A stretch of 7,390 nucleotides of DNA. Source: an uncultured Microbacterium sp. Lineage in GTDB: Bacteria > Actinomycetota > Actinomycetes > Actinomycetales > Microbacteriaceae. The position numbers and the translations under genes were made by a program. A model generated the notes under the pieces. That model had not been told where the DNA came from, made no database searches, and was given only the letters and a program-made list of their open reading frames with translations. Location of the stretch: the NCBI GenBank assembly GCA_947647645.1, contig CANSLE010000117.1, positions 1 through 7,390 on the forward strand, given 5' to 3'. Positions 1 to 5,880 of this stretch are shown piece after piece (position 1 is the stretch's first letter; every line of letters starts with the position of its first letter).

Positions 1-141
1 GAGCGGGCGGCGCGGGCGACCGCGGCGCTGAACGCGGACGTCTTCCGCGCACCCGGCATCGACGCCGGCGACACCGAGGACCTGATCGCGATCATCGGGC
101 GTCTGCGCGCCGATGCCGGCGACGTCGTCACCGATTCGTGA
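1..141 (+). CDS. C-terminal end of a protein, possibly a MarR-family regulator (5' end outside window)
   Basis: Only the last 46 codons are present, read in frame 1 from the left edge to a TGA at 139-141. About 42 of the 46 sense codons end in G or C, which strongly suggests real coding sequence. The visible tail (ALNADVFRAPGI, then LIAIIGRLRADAGD) is alpha-helical in character. It resembles the C-terminal dimerisation helix of some actinobacterial MarR-type regulators, but this is a weak resemblance because the DNA-binding domain lies outside the window. The gene converges with the enoyl-CoA hydratase gene and overlaps its end by 14 bp, leaving no room for a terminator between them. That it is a gene end is fairly sure; the family is a guess. 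Confidence 0.55.
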   Translation, partial: ERAARATAALNADVFRAPGIDAGDTEDLIAIIGRLRADAGDVVTDS

Positions 142-904
142 AACGGGCGGCGCGCTTCTCGCGGAACGCCGCCATGCCCTCCTTCTGGTCGTCGAGTCCG
201 AACAGCGAGGTGAACACCTGCTTCTCGAACCGCAGGCCTTCCGCGCCCGTGGTCTCCAGCGAGGCCCGCAGCGCCTCCTTCGCCGCGTAGAGCACCGGCA
301 GCGACTTGGCGGCGATCTGCTCCGCCATCTCCTCCGCCGCGGCGAGCAGGTCGGTGGCCGGGACGACCCGCGAGACGAGGCCGGCCCGCTCGGCTTCGGC
401 GGCATCCATCATGCGTCCGGTGAGCACCAGCTCCGCCGCTTTGTAGTAGCCGATCGCGCGGGGAAGGCGCTGTGTGCCGCCGAGCCCGGGGATCACGCCG
501 AGCGTGATCTCGGGTTGGCCGAAGCGCGCCGTGTCCGCGGCGAGGATGATGTCGCACGCCATCGCGAGCTCGCATCCGCCGCCGAGGGCGTAGCCGGCGA
601 CGGCGGCGATCACGGGCGTCCGCACGCGGGAGAACGCCTCCAGCCCCGCGAAGGGGTTGTGCAGCGACATCTCGACGGGGCTCTTGTCCTCCATCTCCTT
701 GATGTCGGCGCCCGCGGCGAAGGCGCGCTCGGAGCCGGTGACGACGATGCACCCGATCGCGTCGTCGGCGTCGAAGGCGACCGCCGCCGCGGCGAGCTCG
801 CCGACCAGCGTCGAGTTGAGCGCGTTCAGCGCGTCGGGGCGGTTGAGGGTGATCCACCCGACGCGGCCGCGGGTGGAGACGAGGATCGTGGAGTACGTGC
901 TCAT
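128..904 (-). CDS. Enoyl-CoA hydratase (crotonase family)
   Basis: A 258-residue protein, the usual length for a single-domain crotonase. It is predicted to add water across the double bond of a 2-enoyl-CoA to give a 3-hydroxyacyl-CoA in the cytoplasm. The two oxyanion-hole regions are clear: AFAAGADIKEM (61-71) and GYALGGGCELAMACD (104-118). Both glutamates that act as acid/base in rat mitochondrial hydratase (Glu144 and Glu164) have counterparts here, Glu112 in GGGCE and Glu132 in GQPE, so a true hydratase is more likely than an isomerase or hydrolase. The start ATG at 904-902 has GGGAG (918-914) 9 nt upstream and lies 4 nt after the stop of the acyl-CoA dehydrogenase gene, so translation is probably coupled. 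The frame stays open further upstream inside the dehydrogenase gene, but that extension is unrelated sequence. Next to an isobutyryl-CoA dehydrogenase-like enzyme it may act on methacrylyl-CoA; substrate choice cannot be read from sequence. Confidence 0.95.
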   Translation of the reverse strand: MSTYSTILVSTRGRVGWITLNRPDALNALNSTLVGELAAAAVAFDADDAIGCIVVTGSERAFAAGADIKEMEDKSPVEMSLHNPFAGLEAFSRVRTPVIAAVAGYALGGGCELAMACDIILAADTARFGQPEITLGVIPGLGGTQRLPRAIGYYKAAELVLTGRMMDAAEAERAGLVSRVVPATDLLAAAEEMAEQIAAKSLPVLYAAKEALRASLETTGAEGLRFEKQVFTSLFGLDDQKEGMAAFREKRAARFTNR

Positions 905-908
905 GTGC

Positions 909-2063
909 TCATGCTCCCAGAACGTCGCGGCCGATGACCATGCGCATGATCTCATTGGTCCCCTCGAGGATCTGATGCACCCGCAGGTCGCGGACCACCT
1001 TCTCGATCCCGTACTCCTGCAGGTAGCCGTAGCCGCCGTGGAGCTGCAGCGCACGATTGGCCACCTCGAAGCCGGCATCGGTGGCGAAGCGTTTGGCCAT
1101 GGCGCACCGCACGGCGGCGTCATCGGCGTGCGCGTCGATCGCGCGGGCGGCACCCCGCACCAGGGCGCGGGCCGCCTCCAACTCGGTGGCCATGTCGGCG
1201 AGGGCGAACACGACGCTCTGCCGCTCGGCGAGCGCCGCACCGAACGTGAAACGCTCGTGGACGTACCGTACGGCGCGATCGAGGGCCCACTGCGCGCCGC
1301 CCACCGAGCACGCCGCGATGTTGACCCGTCCGCCGTCGAGCCCGCTCATCGCGATGCGGAAGCCCCCGCCGATCGTCCCGAGCATCGCGGATGCCGGCAC
1401 CCGCACCTCGTCGAGGATCACCTGCCGCGTCGGCTGCGCGTTCCACCCCATCTTGCGTTCGTTGACGCCGAAACTCAGCCCCGCGGCATCCGCGGGCACG
1501 AGGAACGCGCTGATGCCCTTCGCCCCGGGCTGTCCGGTACGGGCCATCACGAGGTAGACCGCCGCCTCCCCGGCGCCGGAGATGAACTGCTTGACGCCCG
1601 TCAGCACGTAGTGGTCGCCATCGGTGGTCGCGCTCGTGGTGATCGCCGCGGCATCCGACCCGGCGCCGGGCTCGGTGAGGCAGTACGCCCCGAGATCATG
1701 GAGCGTGCTGAGGCGGGGCAGCCATGCGTGGCGCTGGGCCTCGGTGCCGTGGGTGTCGATCATCCACGCGACCATGTTGTGGATGCTGATGTACGCGGCG
1801 ATCGTCGGGTCGCCCATGGCGAGCTGCTCGAAGACGAGTGCGGCATCCTCGCGAGCGAGCCCGGTCCCGCCCACGTCCTCACGGACGTAAAGCGCGCCGA
1901 GTCCGAGCGCGCCGGCGTCGGCGAGCACATCGCGGGGGAAGTGGTGATCGCGGTCCCATTCCCGCGCGTGCGGCTCGAGCCTGGTGCGCGCGAACTCGCG
2001 GACCGCGCCGAGGATGGCGTCCCGCTCGTCGGCGGAAAGAGAAGGGGTGAGAGTCATGCTCAT
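909..2063 (-). CDS. Acyl-CoA dehydrogenase, isobutyryl-CoA dehydrogenase (ACAD8)-like
   Basis: A 384-residue flavoenzyme of standard length, predicted to oxidise an acyl-CoA to the 2-enoyl-CoA using FAD and pass the electrons to electron-transfer flavoprotein. The N-terminal helical domain is about residues 10-125. The first family signature is YCLTEPGAGSDAA (127-139), with the flavin-contacting FISGAGE at 160-166. The second signature is around LHGGYGYLQEYGIEK (341-355). The catalytic base is predicted to be Glu367 in EGTNEIMR, the position used by short-chain enzymes, ACAD8 included. The stretch KMGWNAQPTR (204-213) and FISGAGE closely match what I recall of human ACAD8, pointing to the valine pathway (isobutyryl-CoA to methacrylyl-CoA). 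A 2-methyl or straight short-chain specificity remains possible. The start at 2063 is preferred over an in-frame ATG at 2057 because GAGGA (2077-2073) sits 9 nt upstream of the former. It is the first gene of a two-gene operon with the hydratase. Confidence 0.94.
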   Translation of the reverse strand: MSMTLTPSLSADERDAILGAVREFARTRLEPHAREWDRDHHFPRDVLADAGALGLGALYVREDVGGTGLAREDAALVFEQLAMGDPTIAAYISIHNMVAWMIDTHGTEAQRHAWLPRLSTLHDLGAYCLTEPGAGSDAAAITTSATTDGDHYVLTGVKQFISGAGEAAVYLVMARTGQPGAKGISAFLVPADAAGLSFGVNERKMGWNAQPTRQVILDEVRVPASAMLGTIGGGFRIAMSGLDGGRVNIAACSVGGAQWALDRAVRYVHERFTFGAALAERQSVVFALADMATELEAARALVRGAARAIDAHADDAAVRCAMAKRFATDAGFEVANRALQLHGGYGYLQEYGIEKVVRDLRVHQILEGTNEIMRMVIGRDVLGA

Positions 2064-2067
2064 CGCG

Positions 2068-2081
2068 TCACGTCCTCGTGA
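2068..2081 (-). promoter_or_regulatory. Ribosome binding site displayed in a small hairpin loop (acyl-CoA dehydrogenase leader)
   Basis: On the minus strand the leader reads TCACG AGGA CGTGA, a perfect 5-bp stem whose 4-nt loop is the Shine-Dalgarno core AGGA (2076-2073), 9 nt before the ATG at 2063. It supports the choice of start codon. The short stem might present the site openly or tune initiation. Its regulatory role is only an inference. Confidence 0.45.
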
Positions 2082-2125
2082 AACAGATCGGCTACTGCGG
2101 TCGCGCCTGGTCGGGCACCGTGATC

Positions 2126-2155
2126 AGTTTACATGGACGTCCATGTAAATGTCTG
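2126..2155 (-). promoter_or_regulatory. Candidate promoter of the acyl-CoA dehydrogenase/hydratase operon
   Basis: On the minus strand CAGACA (2155-2150, 4 of 6 matches to the -35 consensus) is followed after 18 nt by TAAACT (2131-2126, 4 of 6, with the key first T, A and last T). Transcription would start near 2119, giving a leader of roughly 56 nt. The 22-bp palindrome fills the spacer and overlaps the -10 element, as expected for repression by steric block. The match to consensus is modest. Confidence 0.4.
2128..2149. promoter_or_regulatory. Perfect 22-bp palindrome, probable operator of a dimeric repressor
   Basis: The half-site TTTACATGGAC (2128-2138) is followed immediately by its exact reverse complement (2139-2149), with no spacer and no mismatch. 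The flanking bases break the symmetry. It lies in the 179-bp gap between the leftward fatty/branched acyl-CoA operon and the rightward ROK gene, 65 bp upstream of the dehydrogenase start and about 93 bp upstream of the ROK start. Continuous palindromes of this size with AT-rich ends are typical of TetR-family operators, and TetR repressors often control acyl-CoA dehydrogenase genes by sensing acyl-CoAs. No TetR gene is visible in the window. It is unlike the inverted repeat in front of the sugar-binding protein gene, so the ROK protein is not the obvious binder. Confidence 0.75.
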
Positions 2156-2202
2156 GACGACGCCACGGGCGCGAGAGCGCGCGGGCACGACCCCGGGCGT
2201 AC

Positions 2203-2208
2203 TAGCGT
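2203..2208 (+). promoter_or_regulatory. Weak candidate -10 element for the ROK regulator gene
   Basis: TAGCGT, within the sequence TACTAGCGTGA, keeps the first T, A and last T of a -10 hexamer and lies 34 nt before the start codon. There is no convincing -35 hexamer at the right distance in the very GC-rich DNA upstream. Its placement between the 22-bp palindrome and the gene is sensible, but the call is tentative. Confidence 0.25.
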
Positions 2209-2242
2209 GAAGGCGCGATCACCACAGCAGGAGGGGGCACCG

Positions 2243-3457
2243 ATGCTCAGCACGCGCGGCTCGAACCTCCTCGGCGTGGGCACCTACAACCAGGCCCTCA
2301 TCCTCGACCTCATCCGCCGCTCCCCCGAGGGCATGAGCCGGGTGGAGCTGGCGGAGAAGACCGGTCTGTCGCCGCAGACGCTGACGAACGTGACGCGCCG
2401 ACTGGTCGCCGAGGGCTTCATCACGGAGGCGGGGAAGGTGGGCTCCGGCCCCGGCAAGCCGCGGACGATGCTCGCGCTCGAGCCGTCCGCCCGGTACGCG
2501 CTCGGCGTACACCTGGACCCCGCGGTCACGACGATCGTGCTGCTCGATCTCGCCGGGCGGATCGCGCAGCATCGCGAGATCCACCCGACGGGCGTGTCGA
2601 GTGCGCAACAGCTCGCCGCGATCGGCGAGGTCGCGAACACCCTGGTGTCCTCGCTCCCCGACCCCGGACGCGTGCTCGGCGTCGGCATCGCCGCACCCGG
2701 ACCGCTCGACACCTCCGCGGGACTGCTGCTGAACCCCCCACTGCTGCCCGAGTGGTCCGGGACGAGGCTGCGCGACGAGCTCGGCCGGCTCACCCGCCTG
2801 CCCGCCCTGCTCGAGAAGGACGTGATCGCCGCGATGGTCGGCGAGCTCTGGGTCGCTCCGAACGGCGAGCTCGGTGACGCCCTCTTCTTCTACTACGGCG
2901 CGGGCGCCGGCGTCGGGCTCTCGCTCGCCAACACCCCCCTGCGCGGGGCCACCTCGAACGCCGGCGATATCGCGCACCTGATCGTCGACCCCGACGGCCC
3001 GCCGTGCGAGTGCGGGGCCCGGGGATGCCTCGGCGTCTCGCTCGAGCCGGCGACGCTGCTGTCGGATGCCGGACTGGACTCCGCCCCGGATCCCGACGGA
3101 CGCGATCCTCGCACCGCCCTCGACGCACTGTGCCTTCGCGCACTCGAAGGAGAGCCACTCCCGGCCGCGGCGCTCACGCGCGCCGCCGAACGCCTCGCGC
3201 GCGCGCTCGTACAGCTGGACAACCTCCTCGATCTCACGGACGCCGTGCTCGGCGGTCCCGTGTGGGCCCGCCTGAGCCCCTTCCTGCGCCCGGCCGTCGC
3301 CACGGCCCTCGCCCACACCGGCGGAGTGACCGCGGTGCGCCCCCTCGTGCTGCACGAGTCGCTCCTGGGCACCGACGTGGCAGCCGTGGGCGCGGCATGC
3401 CTCGTGTTGGACGGCGCCTTCACCGCGCGTCCTTCGCACCTGCTCATCACCGACTGA
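2243..3457 (+). CDS. ROK-family transcriptional regulator (XylR/NagC type) of the sugar operon
   Basis: A 404-residue protein with the normal length and order of a ROK repressor. A winged helix-turn-helix lies at about 15-75 (MSRVELAEKTGLSPQTLTNV, 31-50), followed by the sugar-kinase-like ROK domain at about 85-395. The sugar-binding region includes GVGIAAPGPLD (146-156). The zinc motif typical of the family is present as His245 in GDIAH with Cys255, Cys257 and Cys262 in CECGARGC. The phosphate-binding DxGGT of ROK kinases is absent (the equivalent is GVHLDPAVT, 88-96), and the ENDxN catalytic stretch reads EKDVI (191-195). It should therefore bind sugar and DNA but not phosphorylate. The start at 2243 is chosen for its strong AGGAGG (2229-2234) 8 nt upstream; the frame is open further upstream but without a good site. 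It lies just ahead of the mannoside transporter genes in the same direction and is their likely repressor, released by the transported sugar or a product of it. Confidence 0.93.
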   Translation: MLSTRGSNLLGVGTYNQALILDLIRRSPEGMSRVELAEKTGLSPQTLTNVTRRLVAEGFITEAGKVGSGPGKPRTMLALEPSARYALGVHLDPAVTTIVLLDLAGRIAQHREIHPTGVSSAQQLAAIGEVANTLVSSLPDPGRVLGVGIAAPGPLDTSAGLLLNPPLLPEWSGTRLRDELGRLTRLPALLEKDVIAAMVGELWVAPNGELGDALFFYYGAGAGVGLSLANTPLRGATSNAGDIAHLIVDPDGPPCECGARGCLGVSLEPATLLSDAGLDSAPDPDGRDPRTALDALCLRALEGEPLPAAALTRAAERLARALVQLDNLLDLTDAVLGGPVWARLSPFLRPAVATALAHTGGVTAVRPLVLHESLLGTDVAAVGAACLVLDGAFTARPSHLLITD

Positions 3458-3497
3458 GCGCACCGGCATCCCTGGCCGAGCGAGATGAAATCGTGAC

Positions 3498-3525
3498 TTG
3501 ACGTCATTAATCAAGTTGATAGATT
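3498..3525 (+). promoter_or_regulatory. Promoter of the sugar-binding protein/permease/mannosidase operon
   Basis: TTGACG (3498-3503, 5 of 6 to the -35 consensus) and TAGATT (3520-3525, 4 of 6 with all key positions) are separated by 16 nt. This is in a notably AT-rich patch of an otherwise very GC-rich window. Transcription would start near 3532, leaving a leader of about 43 nt that carries AAGGAG (3564-3569), 5 nt before the ATG at 3575. Its existence suggests the transporter genes are transcribed separately from the ROK gene. Confidence 0.65.
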
Positions 3526-3527
3526 AA
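3507..3527. promoter_or_regulatory. Inverted-repeat operator overlapping the sugar-operon promoter (likely ROK box)
   Basis: TTAATC (3507-3512) and GATTAA (3522-3527) are exact inverted copies 9 nt apart. Nested inside is an 11-nt odd palindrome, ATCAAGTTGAT (3510-3520). The element covers the spacer and the -10 hexamer. AT-rich inverted repeats of about 20 bp at promoters are typical of ROK repressors such as NagC, Mlc and XylR, and the ROK gene is immediately upstream. No copy of this box is seen before the ROK gene itself, so autoregulation through it is not supported. Confidence 0.6.
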
Positions 3528-3574
3528 ACACGCTCAGCGCCGAGCTGACGCCATCCCCTAGCGAAGGAGCAGGA

Positions 3575-4939
3575 ATGCGATACAGAGTTCTGGGCGCTGC
3601 CGCCGCCATCACGGTGGCCGGGATCGCCCTGACGGGCTGCAGCGGAAGCACGCCCGCCGCCCCGGCCACCGAGTCCGGTGAGCGCACCATCACGGTCGTC
3701 TATCAGAAGACGGCGGCCTTCCACCAGCTGGACGATCTGTTCCAGAAGGTCAAGCCGGAGTTCGAGGCCGCCAACCCGGGCGCGACCGTGAAGCTCCAGC
3801 CCATCGAGTCGGAGGACCAGTACTTCACGAAGCTGGCTCTGATGAACGGCTCCCCCGAGACCGCGCCGGATGTGATCTACGAGGACACCTTCCAGATCAA
3901 GTCCGACTCCGCGGCCGGCTACCTCCTGCCGATCGACGACTACGTCGCCAACTGGGCCGACTGGAGCCAGTTCTACGATGCGGCCAAGCAGGCCGGGCTC
4001 GGTGACGACGGCAAGACCTACGGCGTCTCGATGGGCACCGACACCCGCGGCATCTACTTCAACAAGGACATCTTCGCCACGGCGGGCCTGCCCTCCGACT
4101 GGCAGCCGAAGTCCTGGTCCGACATCATCGCAGCCGCCGAGAAGATCAAGGCGGCGGTGCCGGACGTGACCCCGCTGAACATCTACGGCGGAAAGGCCGC
4201 CGGGGAGCAGACGTCCATGCAGGGCCTCGAGATGCTCGTGTACGGCACGTCCTCGACGCTCTACGACAACGACGCGCAGAAGTGGATCACCGGGTCGAAG
4301 GGTCTGACCGACTCCCTGTCGTTCTACAAGAAGCTCTACGACAAGGGCCTCGCCACCCCCCTCGACCTCGCGCTCGATCCCACCATCGGCAGTCGCGTCT
4401 CGACCGAGCTGATCCCCCAGGGCAAGGTCGCCATGACCATCGACGGCTCGTGGCTTCCCGGCGGGTGGATGACGGGCGAGCACGCATGGCCCGCCTGGCA
4501 GAAGACCATGGGCCTCGCGAAGATGCCGACGCAGGATGGGGCCGACCCGGGCGCGACGTCGATGTCGGGCGGATGGACGCTCGCGGTGGGCTCGCAGACG
4601 AAGCACCCCAAGACCGCTTTCGACTTCATCTCGATGGCGCTCAACAAGGAGAACACCCTCAAGTACGACACCGAGAACAGCCAGATCGCCGTCCGCGACG
4701 ACGTGGCGAGCTCGCAGGAGTACCTCGGCTACAACCCGACGTTCAAGTTCTTCGCCGACCTCGTCAAGGTCACCCACTTCCGCCCCGTGACGCCCGACTA
4801 CTCGCAGATCTCGAGCGCGCTGCAGCAGGCGACCGAGTCGGTCATCACCGGCGACGCCTCGCCGGAACAGGCCACGAAGACCTACGACGACGCACTCACC
4901 AAGATCGTCGGCGCCCAGAAGGTGACACAGGGCAACTGA
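3575..4939 (+). CDS. Extracellular sugar-binding lipoprotein of a CUT1 ABC transporter (family 1)
   Basis: A 454-residue lipoprotein that would capture a sugar, probably a mannoside, outside the membrane and deliver it to the two permeases encoded downstream. A signal peptide (1-21) ends in the lipobox LTGC (19-22), with Cys22 the expected lipidated residue, followed by a flexible Ser/Thr/Ala/Pro-rich linker to about residue 34. The mature part starts with TITVVYQ and shows family landmarks: YFNKDIF (161-167), GKVAMTIDGSW (283-293) and SGGWTLAVGS (331-340), followed by KTAFDFI (346-352). The size is usual for MalE-like proteins. The start has AAGGAG 5 nt upstream. The stop is 5 nt before the first permease gene. 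The many Trp and Tyr residues (for instance WLPGGWMTGEHAWPAW, 293-308) fit a carbohydrate site, but the exact ligand is inferred from the neighbouring GH38 enzyme. Confidence 0.95.
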   Translation: MRYRVLGAAAAITVAGIALTGCSGSTPAAPATESGERTITVVYQKTAAFHQLDDLFQKVKPEFEAANPGATVKLQPIESEDQYFTKLALMNGSPETAPDVIYEDTFQIKSDSAAGYLLPIDDYVANWADWSQFYDAAKQAGLGDDGKTYGVSMGTDTRGIYFNKDIFATAGLPSDWQPKSWSDIIAAAEKIKAAVPDVTPLNIYGGKAAGEQTSMQGLEMLVYGTSSTLYDNDAQKWITGSKGLTDSLSFYKKLYDKGLATPLDLALDPTIGSRVSTELIPQGKVAMTIDGSWLPGGWMTGEHAWPAWQKTMGLAKMPTQDGADPGATSMSGGWTLAVGSQTKHPKTAFDFISMALNKENTLKYDTENSQIAVRDDVASSQEYLGYNPTFKFFADLVKVTHFRPVTPDYSQISSALQQATESVITGDASPEQATKTYDDALTKIVGAQKVTQGN

Positions 4940-4944
4940 CGGCC

Positions 4945-5880
4945 ATGTCGACGATCGCATCGTCGCCCCTCCGCCCGGCCCCTGACGGGGCCGGGCGGAG
5001 ACGGGGCGGCACACTCCGCTCTCTGTCCCGCTCGACACCGCTGATCCCGGCGATCATCCTGTTGGTGGTCTTCCTGGTCGGCCCCATGGTGTTCGCCCTG
5101 TGGGGCTCGCTGACCAACGCCGCCCTCACCGGCTACCGCGCCGCGAAGCCGCAGTTCATCGGCTTCGACAACTACATCTCGCTGTTCTCCGACCCCGACT
5201 TCTGGAGTTCGGTCGGGCTCACCCTCTCGTTCGTCTTCTTCTCCGCGATCATCGGCCAGAACGTCCTCGGCATGGCACTGGCGGTGCTCACCCGCGCCGG
5301 TTCCAAGATCCTGTCGACGACCGTCAGCACCCTCGTGGTCATCTCGTGGGTGCTCCCCGAGATCGTCGCGGCATTCGCCCTCTATGCCTTCTTCTCCTCC
5401 GACGGCACCCTGAACGCCACGCTGAACTCACTCGGCCTCGGGAGCGTCAGCTGGCTCATCGACTATCCGATGCTCGCCGTCATCCTCGCCAACATCTGGC
5501 GCGGCACGGCCTTCTCCATGCTCGTCTACAACGCGGCCCTCGCCGAGGTGCCGCCCGAGATCACCGAGGCGGCCCAGATCGACGGGACCACCTCGGTGCA
5601 GCGGTTCTTCCTCATCACCCTGCCGATGATCCGTCGGTCGATCGCGACGAACCTCATGCTCACCACCCTGCAGACCGTCGGAACCTTCGGCCTGATCTGG
5701 GTCATGACCGGCGGCGGCCCGGGCACCCGCAGCTCGACGCTGCCGGTGCTCGCGTACCAGGAGGCCTTCAAGTTCGCCCAGGTCGGGTACGGCACCGCGA
5801 TCGCCGCCGTCACGATCGTCCTCGGCGCGGTGTTCGCGATCCTCTACATCAAGATCCTGAAGCCCGAGGTGGAGTCATGA
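4945..5880 (+). CDS. ABC transporter permease, MalF-type (CUT1), first subunit
   Basis: A 311-residue inner-membrane protein with about six membrane segments (roughly 34-54, 88-113, 124-149, 173-196, 235-255 and 282-302). The binding-protein-dependent permease loop contacting the ATPase is at about 206-232, with EAAQIDG (208-214) and the later LP (226-227) of the EAA motif. It forms the transport channel together with the next gene product. The ATG at 4945 is 5 nt after the stop of the binding protein gene and has only a poor ribosome site (AGGG, 12 nt upstream), so it probably depends on coupled translation. Codons 9-19 form a perfect 14-bp hairpin in the mRNA, which may lower permease output relative to the binding protein. 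The N-terminal 30 residues are Arg/Pro-rich and cytoplasmic, normal for actinobacterial members. Confidence 0.94.
   Translation: MSTIASSPLRPAPDGAGRRRGGTLRSLSRSTPLIPAIILLVVFLVGPMVFALWGSLTNAALTGYRAAKPQFIGFDNYISLFSDPDFWSSVGLTLSFVFFSAIIGQNVLGMALAVLTRAGSKILSTTVSTLVVISWVLPEIVAAFALYAFFSSDGTLNATLNSLGLGSVSWLIDYPMLAVILANIWRGTAFSMLVYNAALAEVPPEITEAAQIDGTTSVQRFFLITLPMIRRSIATNLMLTTLQTVGTFGLIWVMTGGGPGTRSSTLPVLAYQEAFKFAQVGYGTAIAAVTIVLGAVFAILYIKILKPEVES
4969..5000 (+). promoter_or_regulatory. Strong GC-rich hairpin at the start of the first permease gene
   Basis: A 14-nt arm CTCCGCCCGGCCCC (4969-4982) is followed by a 4-nt loop TGAC (4983-4986) and the exact reverse complement of the arm (4987-5000). Allowing a small bulge, CGCCCC before it and GGGGCG (5003-5008) after it could lengthen the stem. 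It begins 24 nt after the A of the permease start codon, immediately behind the binding protein gene. There is no U-run, so it is not a standard intrinsic terminator. It is more likely an element that stabilises the upstream mRNA segment or damps permease translation. Confidence 0.65.

Noticed and set aside
113..2081. Long rightward reading frames opposite the hydratase and dehydrogenase genes (274 and 474 residues)
   Set aside because: They mirror well-supported enzymes on the other strand. The translations are Arg/Gly/Ala/Asp/His-rich without recognisable domains, as expected for antisense frames in GC-rich DNA.
2078..2242. Possible N-terminal extension of the ROK regulator by 55 residues from an ATG at 2078
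   Set aside because: It would run through the palindrome and promoter region, has no clear ribosome site and no homology-like content; the ATG at 2243 has a strong AGGAGG and gives a normal ROK start.
3458..3497. Terminator between the ROK gene and the sugar-operon promoter
   Set aside because: No stem followed by a T-run could be found. If transcription stops here, the sequence does not show how.
2219..5038. Long leftward reading frames opposite the ROK and binding-protein genes (431 and 504 residues)
   Set aside because: Composition is low-complexity (Arg, Gly, Val, Glu), with no domain or plausible ribosome site, and the plus-strand genes are unambiguous.
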